The notes below the pieces were generated by a model, which was not told the origin of the DNA, ran no database searches, and saw only the letters and a program-made list of their open reading frames with translations. A stretch of 64,000 nucleotides of DNA from NCBI GenBank assembly GCA_026419785.1, contig JAODTK010005632.1, positions 62,001-126,000 on the forward strand, read 5' to 3'. Shown in pieces: positions 1-8,602 of the stretch. Origin of the DNA: Sclerodactyla briareus. Its lineage: Eukaryota; Echinodermata; Holothuroidea; Dendrochirotida; Sclerodactylidae. How positions within the stretch are numbered: position 1 is the stretch's first letter; each line of letters begins with the position of its first letter. The position numbers and the translations under genes were made by a program.

Positions 1-660
1 CGTACAATTATACCATAAGTTAAAGGGACGTTATACTAATGATGAAATTCTCAATTCAAAGCATTTGGATGCTAAATCAGTGGTGCTGGGAGTAAAAAAA
101 AAGACAGAAAAAAATCACCTCCAAGCTATTCATTGTTGGTGCTCAGTTGGAGATAAAAATGGTTTCACCACGGTGCTGCCTAGCTGAGCTGTGTTAAAAA
201 ATAGGTGTCGAAAATTAAAAAGTGTCGTCAACTACTTAGATGCGATTTTGTATGTCTGTTACTATTTTCAGTGGCGTTACTTAGTGTACTCCTCTCAGTA
301 GGGTACATCTGGCCAAGCTAAGCGCCCGCCTTTAGGTTCGCTCACTCTTCGAACCTGACCCTTTTACATGTATGGCTCCAACGATATTTGCTCAGAGGAG
401 ACGAGCATGTGACGGAGTAAAATGCACAACCTAGAATGCACTCAGCTAAGGGGACCTTCGGTGATCCCACGTACCCCTGTCCTGAGATGCAATTCCAAAT
501 GGCAAAAGGTCTAGTATGCCGTGGAGCTGAAAGCACCAGGAGAGCCAACCAATACTCACTTTTTTGTGTAACTGCATGAGCTAACTGGTTGAATAGTGTC
601 TATTTTTGTACTCCAGTTTATCAGCTATAATTTACACACTCCCGTGTACCCAACCATTGA
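1..660. other. no gene recognised
   Basis: I see no supported gene here. A 68-codon minus-strand open frame (342-548) is rich in cysteine and begins with a hydrophobic stretch (LALLVLSA), but it has no recognisable domain and could be chance. Confidence 0.4.
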
Positions 661-862
661 GCCGTATGCACGGAGCTGGTTTAGCGGATGTTTAACTTGA
701 ACCTGGGTTATTTCAAGTTAAACCCAGGGTTAAAACAACCTCGTATGTACGAAGCTGGTTTACTAACCCTAGGTTTAATTGAAACCGGGTAGATTAATTC
801 GTATGCACGAGGTAGTCTATCTAAACTTGTGGTTAAATTAGCCGAAATGAACCAATTTCGTT
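661..862. repeat. degenerate TTAAACC/GGTTTAA repeat, about three units
   Basis: The block CGTATGCACGRAGCTGGTTTA starts at 663, recurs at 742 and recurs more degenerately near 800. Each copy is followed by GGTTTAA/TTAAACC-type sequence that pairs with itself; for example AACCTGGGTTA is answered by an inverted copy about 15 bases later. Similar sequence reappears around 2630-2765. This looks like an old palindromic, MITE-like or tandem element; its family is not identified. Confidence 0.5.
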
Positions 863-1994
863 AAACCTATACCAAGGGGGTATTTTGAAGTGTAGATTAA
901 GGAGGAAATGGTTTTTTTTTTGGGCCTTTAGGCTATTTAAGAGCGGGAACATCAATGTGGACACCAACAACAGAGAAGGTTAAACAACGGAAACAATCCA
1001 AACACGTTTTACATCCCCTGATACATTCGCACATCACACGTCGCACTACAATTGAAACTTCTGTAATGTCTGCAGTGGCTGCCCGTTCCTTAGGATCTGG
1101 TTGTCCCAATGTCCGATACCTCGTTCATATTGTTTCATCCAAGGTGGCAGACATCATTAGCCTGCCTAATGGGAAGAATTCCAGGTGGCGGTTTCAGATA
1201 AATATATGTCACGAAAATTGGTGAGGGCTTGAAAGGATTCAGCTCCCCAAATTGCGAATTAACATGTGACGATTTTTGTCCCTTTTTTTTGGGGGGGGGG
1301 GGGGAAGGTTGGAAGGCTGGCCAGAACTTAGCTTATTGGGAAATAATAAGCTGGACGAACTTGCGTGACATACAAGATAATGGAATAATCATTCGAAAAT
1401 TGTCCCTACATCTTGGCAGCTGTGCTATAAGCCTCTCCAAGAAACTTTCGATAAAGCTTGCCCAATATGAGTTATTGTCGAGCGCCGTGTACTCCAGCAA
1501 GGTGGCATTCCTATTAGAATATATTCCAGATTATTGATATAGCTTCCATCGTTTAGAATGATTCTTTATAACAGATGCATTGCAAGTGCGGCGCCAGCGG
1601 GAACACCTCCCAATACGGGGATCACAGCGAAAAACGCTGGCATAAAATACGACGCGAATCAACATTTTATTTTCATTTTTGCGGGGGGGGGGTGGGGTGG
1701 TGAGTGTTACGCCCCTCCAGATAACCCTTCCACCCCCTTGTTGCACTGTCTGGGCCCGGAAACAGCACTCCTCATTTCTGACGACTGTCGTTGTGCTAAA
1801 CACCCTATTGAGAAGCTGTTCCTCCCCCTCCCCTCTCGTCTGGGTCATCCTAGCGTTCGCCCCTGCTTTAGGAATGATCTGCTGTGGTATGCTAATGTAC
1901 TAATATCCCACCTAGCCTATAAGTTGCAAGTTCATACGGTCATCTAGAACACACAATTCTGTTGTTAGAATGATCATCAATTAGTCTAGCACGT
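863..1994. other. non-coding, G-rich homopolymer
   Basis: There are two short open frames (955-1224, 1229-1537) without recognisable domains, a run of 14 G at 1291-1304 and further G/C-rich runs near 1680-1700. Nothing here supports a gene. Confidence 0.4.
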
Positions 1995-2440
1995 TTACGC
2001 TCCTTGCACGGTTAGACAGGAACATGATCTCTGTGGGTCATCTGCAGCCTCTCCAGGGTCGCCCTCAAAATCAGGATCACCCCTGAGGACACGGGCCAGT
2101 TGCAATGATGACAGCGAAAGCTGTTCGTAATTTGGTTCATAGTCCTCATCGAACAGAGCGTTGTACCGTTCAAATTCCGAGGGAATCAGCGAATGTATTT
2201 TCCCGGTCTGTATCAGTAGGCGGCTTTGGTGGCGGACCACCTCCAGTTTGGCTTCGTTTGTGCGAGATGTTTCTCTTTGCCACGACCTTCATCCTGTTTC
2301 CATTACTCTTTTATCTGTTTGAGATTCCTCGTACCCCCAAACTTCGCGTTAAATGATCGTTCTGTATTGCTCCATGCGGTGGCTTTTCTTTTATTTGCTC
2401 CACTGTCGCTTCGTTTTGTCTCATATCTTTCACAGGCAAC
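1995..2440 (-). pseudogene. Myb/SANT-like DNA-binding protein fragment, broken
   Basis: Read on the minus strand, this segment resembles the Myb/SANT-like proteins (NAIF1/MSANTD type) that occur as host genes and as companion ORFs of Harbinger transposons. The SANT-like part reads AWSNTERSFNAKFGGTRNLK and is followed by a basic stretch. The family's Gly/Pro linker (TGGGPPPKP) comes next, and then an acidic tail beginning IPSEFERYNALFDEDYEPNY and ending at a stop at 1995-1997. The SANT block, the linker and the tail lie in different frames, and a stop interrupts the sequence after the SANT block, so at least two lesions separate them. The usual N-terminal part is not visible upstream. In the family the protein binds DNA. 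Here it is most likely a dead transposon-derived or retroposed copy. The family call rests on motif order and spacing, not on a search. Confidence 0.65.
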
Positions 2441-2956
2441 CTAATTGAATCCAGCTCTGGGTCCAGTTTTTCTCCAGTGCCAGGTACAGTGTTCTCCTAT
2501 AGCGCAGGTCCACTCCCCGCATTGCCCGCGAAGTAAAACTTCTTGCATTGTGACTATGCGCTGTGTGGTGTTTTCCTACAAAGGGACCGGACAATAGTTC
2601 CCAGGCATCTAAATATAGATTCCCAGGGGCCTGTACGGGTTAAACCGCAGCATAGTCTCAAACTATGGTTTAGTTAAACTCCGGTTTTGTTAACTCGGAT
2701 TAGTCATTACAAGTCTTCTACCTTTGTGCTACGGAATTATGTTAGGCCTGGGTTAACCAAACTACAGGGTCGAGGCGAGTCATGTCCTCGTTATGATGTC
2801 GCGGCGTAATGATTTCTCACACCATTCTAGCAACAGAAGAAACTTGAAATTCTCGAGGATTTCCACGCGTCACAGTCATTTATATACATTCAGGTTGTGA
2901 TAATTATCCATGACGGACACAATTGACTAGACAATCGCATTTACCTTTATTCATAG
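2441..2956. other. intergenic; second TTAAACC-rich patch
   Basis: No coding signal is seen. The stretch 2630-2765 is rich in GGTTTA/TTAAACC words like those at 661-862. The 3' edge provides the acceptor (TTTATTCATAG) used by the Ig-like exon at 2957. Confidence 0.4.
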
Positions 2957-3293
2957 TTAACCCTGTACCACCTCATTTGGTAGTGGATGGCTGCAGTCAT
3001 GACCAATAAGGTGTTCTGGACGTTCATGACGAGAGTAATTTCACTTGCTCGGTCCTCGGTATCCGACCGGAAGTTCAACTGGAATGGCGTGTTCTCGAGG
3101 CCAATCCTGCGGTTTTTTTTCTCCCATGATCAACACAGAGTCGAACGTATCGGCAGTGCTTACAACATCTTTTTGACATCAAAACTCATAGTCGAACCCC
3201 ACACAGAAGAAACGTCACTGTAGAATGCCGCATCAAGCCATCCGACAAACATCCATTCACGTTATCGTCAAAATTAGATCTTTCGTTTCTAAG
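2957..3293 (+). pseudogene. Ig-like domain exon, broken
   Basis: The acceptor is TTTATTCATAG and the donor is AAG|GTAAGTA. The frame starting at 2959 gives an Ig B-to-C strand pattern, ESNFTCSVLGIRPEVQLEWR, with a Cys and the core Trp at typical spacing. The downstream frame gives AYNIFLTSKLIVEPHTEE and then VECRIKPSDKHPFTLSSKL, matching E, F and G strands with the second Cys. Lesions: TAA at 3007-3009 where a Tyr or similar would fit, a one-base gain in the T8 run at 3113-3120, and a compensating shift near 3200-3222. The domain would be extracellular and might bind ligand; no ligand can be inferred. It could be either a V-like or a C2-like fold. Confidence 0.65.
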
Positions 3294-3535
3294 GTAAGTA
3301 GGTAGCCTGTTCTATTTTCATTGCTATGACTTGTTACTATGTTATCCTTTTCTCGCATTCAACTATCTTGTTATCACCAGTGATCAAACTGCACTGAAGA
3401 AGAGCTGTTATTGCTCGGGAAGCTTGCAACAAAAACATAATAACTGTTTCATTTACACTTTCCTAGCAACAATTGATATTCGTATCATCTAAGATCGAAA
3501 GAACGATGATGAAATTGATGAAAAATGGGTACGAA

Positions 3536-3590
3536 CAGATTCGAACCACAACGGTTGTCGAGTACCAGATCGACCACCTCCCTTAAGGAT
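3536..3590 (-). repeat. tRNA-derived SINE fragment
   Basis: The minus strand has an A-box-like GGTCGATCTGG and, about 20 bases on, a B-box GGTTCGAATCT. It is too degenerate and too short to be a tRNA gene. It sits in the Ig-to-TM intron of the receptor remnant. Confidence 0.4.
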
Positions 3591-3663
3591 GTCGCCTATA
3601 AAAATTAATGTGAAATATCTGAGCGAGAACCTATAGTGCCAATCTGGGTAAATTATGGACAGA

Positions 3664-3773
3664 TACACTCTAAATTAAACATGTTGGATATATTTTTTCT
3701 TTACCCAGTCCGGGTAATATTTCACCCATATTGAGTGAACGTTTACCCCGGCATTAACATTTTTTAGAGTGTA
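3664..3773. mobile_element. 110-bp MITE with TA-flanked inverted ends
   Basis: The ends are inverted copies: CACTCTAAA on the left and TTTAGAGTG on the right, each bordered by TA. This fits a Tc1/mariner-type non-autonomous element with a TA target duplication. The interior is non-coding. It lies in the intron between the Ig and transmembrane exons. Confidence 0.55.
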
Positions 3774-3799
3774 GGCAAAAAATCGGAAGTTGTGAAAAT

Positions 3800-3880
3800 G
3801 TCAGGCTCTACTGGGATTCGAACCGCGGACTGTGCGCTTCAAATGGAAGCCAACTGGTAGTCTCAAACCCGAGGAAACCT
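3800..3880 (-). repeat. tRNA-derived SINE fragment
   Basis: The minus strand carries a good B box (GGTTCGAATCC) preceded at tRNA-like distance by an A-box-like CAGTTGGCTTCC. No complete cloverleaf can be drawn, so a SINE or tRNA relic is more likely than a functional tRNA. Confidence 0.45.
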
Positions 3881-4181
3881 GATAACCTGTCACCGGACAT
3901 CTATCCTTGAACAATGCTAGTTCTACTGTAACCAGCAAGACAGTGACAGGTACAGGCTACGATTTCCGATTGCCTCTAGCGAGATATATTTAATAACGCT
4001 TTCTAAAATGAAAGTACACGATTCTAAATCACACTTATTGTTCATCCAAACCTGTCGAAATTCTCGACTGGGACATTCAGTGTCCAATGTTGGATGAATT
4101 TTCAAGATGTGCAGAATGGTCGGTAAATTTTGAATGTAAAGACCACCCACCGCCACATTACAATCGGTTCCTCGTTTTCAG

Positions 4182-4286
4182 GTGAAGACGATGTCCCTGA
4201 CTCTATCGGTTTATGGTGGATCGCTATAATCGTGGCACTGTTGCTGGCATTTTTCGGAATTGTAGTCTCACTGAAGTTATATATTG
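4182..4286 (+). pseudogene. transmembrane exon of the Ig-NACHT receptor
   Basis: The acceptor CTCGTTTTCAG ends at 4181 and the donor GTAAGG starts at 4287. The 105-base exon is fully open: a short acidic stalk (GEDDVPDS), a hydrophobic helix IGLWWIAIIVALLLAFFGIV, then SLKLYI. It starts needing one base from the previous exon and ends with one base (G), which joins the next exon as GAT. A single membrane span between the Ig exon and the basic juxtamembrane exon fits type I topology. This exon has no lesion, unlike its neighbours. Confidence 0.7.
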
Positions 4287-5519
4287 GTAAGGCTGTTGCG
4301 ATTACTTTTTTTTTTTTTTTATAGAATTAATTGCATGACCTCTCCCCAATCTTCCTTTCCAACGTTATGATTGACACTGAGACAATGATACGATGCGGAT
4401 ATGACTACAACCTCAGTCAACTAAAAGCGACATGCACCATTCTGGATTATACAATTATCAACCAACTTCTATTATATAGTTTCCACTGACGTATTCCGGG
4501 TGAACAATAAGTTACTGAAAATCACGCTGAATGGTAGCGGAGGCTGATCAGCACATAACAACACTATTAATGACGGGTCCCAACCCCGTGAAACATTTAC
4601 TAGCGTTGTAACAATGAAAATAATCGTCTTCTAGTCTACGAAGTGAAATAACTGGCCGTAGCATGGTATAGTTTTCCTCTTCCTTGAAAGAGGGGGAGGG
4701 GGGTCTGACAACTGAGGTCACCGCCACTTTGATGTCAACTGGTTCAGCTGTTATAGAGTGTCATTATTTTTATTTAAAACGGGAAATGGATGATGACGAT
4801 CGAGACAAATAACGAATGTGGTGTCGAAATAGACAGCTCCTCAACAACATTATAATTTCATCTAGCGAACCTTGTGTAGTACCGTTATTCGTTCCCCTCA
4901 TCGGTTCATACGACCTCTATTGTAACTGAACTGATCGTGTACGGAAGAAAGTGATATTATTCGTCTCTCTCGAGACGTGATTAATCAAGTCAAGTCATTG
5001 AAAAACATAGGTTGGCCAATGAACTGGAACAAAAGTAGACGAATGGTCGGATTATCAGCGGCTAAATTCACGAACGTTGACAACTGAATCCGTCACAAAA
5101 TAACCCATTATTTTTCAACGGGCTGGGCATCGAACCTCTTCAATCCTGTATATTCTACTATTAGACTGTATGTGATGAGATTGGTCAGGCACAGATAGCA
5201 ACATCTCCAATGCTATACTTTTCAGTCTTGCCAATTCAAACTCTTAGTAGAATGCGACAAACATAAAACAACAACGAATCCAAAGTATACGGTGTGAATC
5301 AGTCAACGCTGTAACCATACCGGCCTGACAGCACACGGCATCTCGTACATTTACCTTCTACTATTCAGATACACGTACTGTTAGCGTATATAAAGTTAGG
5401 GTAATCATTATCGCCCGCTAGCGGCACCAATAGCTGATAAATTTTGCTTCTCAACATAACATTAATTACATGGTTAGCACCGCCAATATATGTCTTCTAT
5501 TATGTTGTTTCCCACGCAG
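4287..5519 (+). other. intron, nothing recognised
   Basis: This is intronic sequence between the transmembrane and juxtamembrane exons. It contains a T-run at 4307-4320 and no further recognisable element. It ends in the acceptor TTCCCACGCAG. Confidence 0.5.
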
Positions 5520-5565
5520 ATAAGAGAAAATCGTCACAGAATACGCGACCAGTCGTGGGGGAGAG
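5520..5565 (+). pseudogene. juxtamembrane exon of the Ig-NACHT receptor
   Basis: This 46-base exon lies between the acceptor CCCACGCAG and the donor GTAAGC. With the G carried over from the transmembrane exon it reads DKRKSSQNTRPVVGE plus two bases. The basic cluster straight after the membrane span fits the positive-inside rule for a cytoplasmic segment. The two leftover bases (AG) join the A at 7120 to give Arg and place the NACHT exon in the frame where its conserved N-terminal motif is read. Confidence 0.6.
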
Positions 5566-5897
5566 GTAAGCTATGAGAAAACGATTTTCCGGAGTTCAAT
5601 TATGAGTACGTCTTTCCGTTAACTTGACGTTAGAAGCGATATCTTTATTGGTAGTATAAATGTTTCGTAGGCGAAGTGGGGAAAGTGAAACATCTGGGTG
5701 AATCGGGCGATTCAAAAACCGCCTACTATTGGTTAAAAGTCCGAATTCTTGGTTCAACACATCATCCGTTCCCAATATCAGTTAAATATTTTAGCACATT
5801 TGAATAGCACACAACGATTGCGGTGTTACAGTGCTAACACCAGACGAGTAATTACTGAAAAAGCTACAAGGGTTGGCAATATGGTCTCGGATATATA

Positions 5898-5966
5898 GTG
5901 CAGGTCTTTAGGTTTTTAGTTAGACACTGTATACAATGTCTAACTAAAAAACCTTAAGACCTGCAC
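5898..5966. repeat. near-perfect 69-bp hairpin in an intron
   Basis: The left arm (5898-5926) and right arm (5937-5966) pair over 29 bases with one mismatch and one bulged base, around a 10-base loop. It could be a young fold-back element or a microRNA-like precursor on either strand. Both arms are AT-rich in the centre and begin GTGCAGGTCTT. Confidence 0.75.
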
Positions 5967-7119
5967 GTAAGTTTTCGTAAGGTTCTTGACTATGTTTTAC
6001 ACTCATAATAAAATATTTAGATGGAAATCGAAGAGGGTTTGTAATTCACGTTGCCAATTGTGCAATTTTGCATACACTATAGAAGCTATACGCTCAGTAC
6101 GTACCCCTCCATTGCGTAAGATTGTTACTTATCGCGATACATAATGGGCCTAGGTCGATAATTGTGTTAAATACTCGACATATATCACGATAAGGTAATA
6201 TCACCTTTCGTTTTGGGTTAGGCGAATCAGGCCTACACTCAACGCTATGCCTTCGTCTTCTTGTAAAGCCTAGCCTATGACGACGCAGTGAAATGGAGAT
6301 TTCTCTATTTGACAGAATAGAGCAATATCTCAATGTTGAAGAATCGAAGTTACTGTAGTTAATGTACTGTATTCCGCCCAACGGTCTTGTAAAATCGGTA
6401 CTTTCGCACTCTGAAAAATACATATCCCGTGATAATCCATCACGAGGTATCAAAGTAAATCACTGCACTCGAATGAACCAGCCCGATCGAGCTGACAACT
6501 TAACGGCTAATAGGTGTATGTATGTGTGTACGTTGCGCCAGCCCATCGGTAATACTGAGACAGTGTCGCTCGCAATGTTCAAATGTCATCTCTCGGCTAT
6601 ACTTTCCTTAAATCTGATCCATGAAGGAATAGTGAAATATTTGCTATAGCGTTTTTGTAATTCCCTAAATGTTATGAATAATTGTCGAGTATTTGAAAAC
6701 CAAAACATCAATTTCACGGAACGCTATGTTAACTGGCCTACACAACACGACCTGCGATATGTTCAACATTTTGGACAACCGTTCACCAATTAACAGTGTT
6801 GGGAGATAAAAAAAATAATCACCTGAAAAGGTCCCTTTTCTGTCCATTCTTTGGATTAAAAAATAATGATGATGATGATAATATAATAATATTGAACGAT
6901 GATTATTGGTGCAGAGGCATCCGTTAACGAAATTTTATTTAAACTTCTTATGCTTTTAAGGGAATTCCCGATGCTAATTCCGTACAACGGGTGGGTACAG
7001 AATCTCACTGCAATGGTCACTTTGTATCGTCCTGTGAATCATGTCTCCGCGAAAATTAATCCAAATTGAATGGGGGGGGGGGGGATAACATCTGACATCT
7101 TGTTTGGTTTCTTTTACAG
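5967..7119 (+). other. intron, nothing recognised
   Basis: This is the intron before the NACHT exon. It holds a short GAT repeat near 6867-6880 and a G12-like run near 7073-7084. The long minus-strand open frame at 6094-6453 has no domain and no splice context. The intron ends with a strong pyrimidine tract and CAG (7119). Confidence 0.5.
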
Positions 7120-8602
7120 ATTCTTACGTCAGTATTAGTCGATCACTGTAACTAAATACAGAGTTCCCTACGACCAGGTACAACCGATTCATACCTCAAG
7201 GACGACGTATTGCGTCGATAAATATTGTTGAAGAGGTATCGAGTACCGGGAAATAGCGCATGATGTCTCTGGTTGAAGAAAGGACCGCTGCATTCCTATC
7301 ACGGAATATTCCATTGTAGGTACACTGCATTAACAGGTGTATTATTGAGGGGGACCCTGGCTACGGAAAATCTACGTTGGCTCTTCAGTTCATATATGAT
7401 TTGTGCAATGGCAGTCGAGTCTCCCCATCACATGAGGTAAGGTACTAGTATTCTTCGACTGAGACATTTGAGAGGAACACATTCATTAGCTGAGGCCATC
7501 AAGCACATCCTCTTACCACAAGACACGACTCTGAACGAAGGGGAGACGTAGGCAGTATCATAAGAGCTGAACCTCTTTGGCGTTGGTGTTAGATGGTTAC
7601 GATGAATGCCTGATCAGAAACCAAGATACGGTCATATCACATCAATTATCAAGAAATAAATGTTTTACAGAGTGCCAGAGTAGTGTTAACTACAAGGTCA
7701 TCTCATTTGCCGAAGTAGTTTGCATCGGAAAGCATTCGGATCAGTTGAGGGGGTTTGACGGCAATGCACGGGAAGAATTACATTCGAAAAGCTGTGGTTG
7801 GTGACGATACTGGAGCATTGGCTCGGATCTCTAAGCAACTACAAAAAAGCCCTGTACTCAGCGATCTCTTCAAGTCCCGCTTTTCTTTGTAATGTTTGCT
7901 CATATTCCCTAGAAAACTATTAATTGTATCTTTCCAGTCTGTCACAAGCTTCTTTCGGTATATGATTCATGCCCATAGCCACATGAGAATAAAATTCTAG
8001 TGAGGAGGCGAGTCGTTGCGAAGGACGAAGGAAAACCTGGCGAGTTTGGATCAAATCGCATTTATAGCGCTCACATGTGAAGATCAACAGAACGTTTTGG
8101 GACGAAAGTAATCTCCTAGAGCAACTTGGTGAAGACTTTTCTTCCGACATTATTCTCGCATTGTATTTTGATTGAGGGGAGAGGTATCAATTAGGCGCTT
8201 CCTCCTCACATGCTGAGCACAATATTATGAGACGAGGTACACTTCTATTCACCACAGGTTTGTTTTGTGAATGGTAGCGCTCACCACTTGTCCTAAATTG
8301 CTATTGCTTCGATGTTCTGACTATCAAGAAATTTGCCAGAGCATGATCCGTTTGATGACCTCGAATATTCATACCGATTTGCTGTCGGAATCAATAGCGA
8401 CTCGACACGAAGAATCCTCTATGCATTGCATGGATGTCAGGGATGACAACGGACCGCCATTTGTGTATCCTGGAAAGAAACTGTAGTACTGGAAGAACTT
8501 GCAGATGGTAAGGATATTGTATCCCATATGTAAAAATTGACAAAAGTAACATCCGGCCCTCAGAGGTCACTGTAACAACTTCTCGAAATCGCATCGTGAA
8601 AG
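7120..8602 (+). pseudogene. NACHT NTPase exon, heavily frameshifted
   Basis: Conserved NACHT-family pieces appear in the correct order in all three frames. They are KYRVPYDQVQP and TTYCVDK (7154-7222); Walker A IIEGDPGYGKSTLALQFIYD (7341-7400); LAEAIKHILLPQDTTLNEGE (7486-7545); Walker B LVLDGYDE (7583-7606); RKAVVGDDTGALARISKQL (from 7785); VPLFFVMFAH (7874-7903); VTSFFRYMIHAHSHMR (from 7942); LLEQLGEDF (about 8118); LFCEW (8260-8274); and FDDLEYSYRFAVG (from 8351). The Walker motifs are intact locally, but TAG at 7136, TGA at 7229 and many frame changes kill the ORF. In the family this domain binds ATP and drives oligomerisation for innate immune signalling. A weak donor (AG|GTAAAG) closes the block at 8602. 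No LRR repeats were recognised downstream. Confidence 0.85.

Larger units (their letters stand above)
2957..8602 (+). pseudogene. decayed Ig-TM-NACHT receptor gene (four exons seen)
   Basis: Four plus-strand exon-like blocks with splice signals follow one another: Ig-like domain, transmembrane helix, basic juxtamembrane segment, and a long NACHT NTPase exon. The transmembrane to juxtamembrane junction is phase 1 on both sides (G|AT gives Asp), and the juxtamembrane to NACHT junction is phase 2 on both sides (AG|A gives Arg). Agreement at two successive junctions is good evidence that the blocks belonged to one gene. NACHT proteins are STAND NTPases, normally cytosolic immune sensors (NLRs). 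Here the architecture predicts a type I membrane protein with an Ig ectodomain and a cytoplasmic NACHT. The Ig and NACHT exons have stops and frameshifts, so the gene is dead as written. A 5' signal-peptide exon and any further Ig exons were not found. In the best frame the Ig exon ends in phase 2, while the transmembrane exon needs phase 1, so an exon or an indel is unaccounted for. Confidence 0.75.

Noticed and set aside
3800-3880. Possible tRNA gene (B box GGTTCGAATCC)
   Set aside because: No acceptor stem or anticodon arm can be folded with the B box; SINE-derived sequence is more likely.
6094-6453. 119-codon minus-strand open frame
   Set aside because: It lies in the intron of the receptor remnant, has no domain, no initiation or splice context and no repeat support; it is within chance expectation for 64 kb in six frames.
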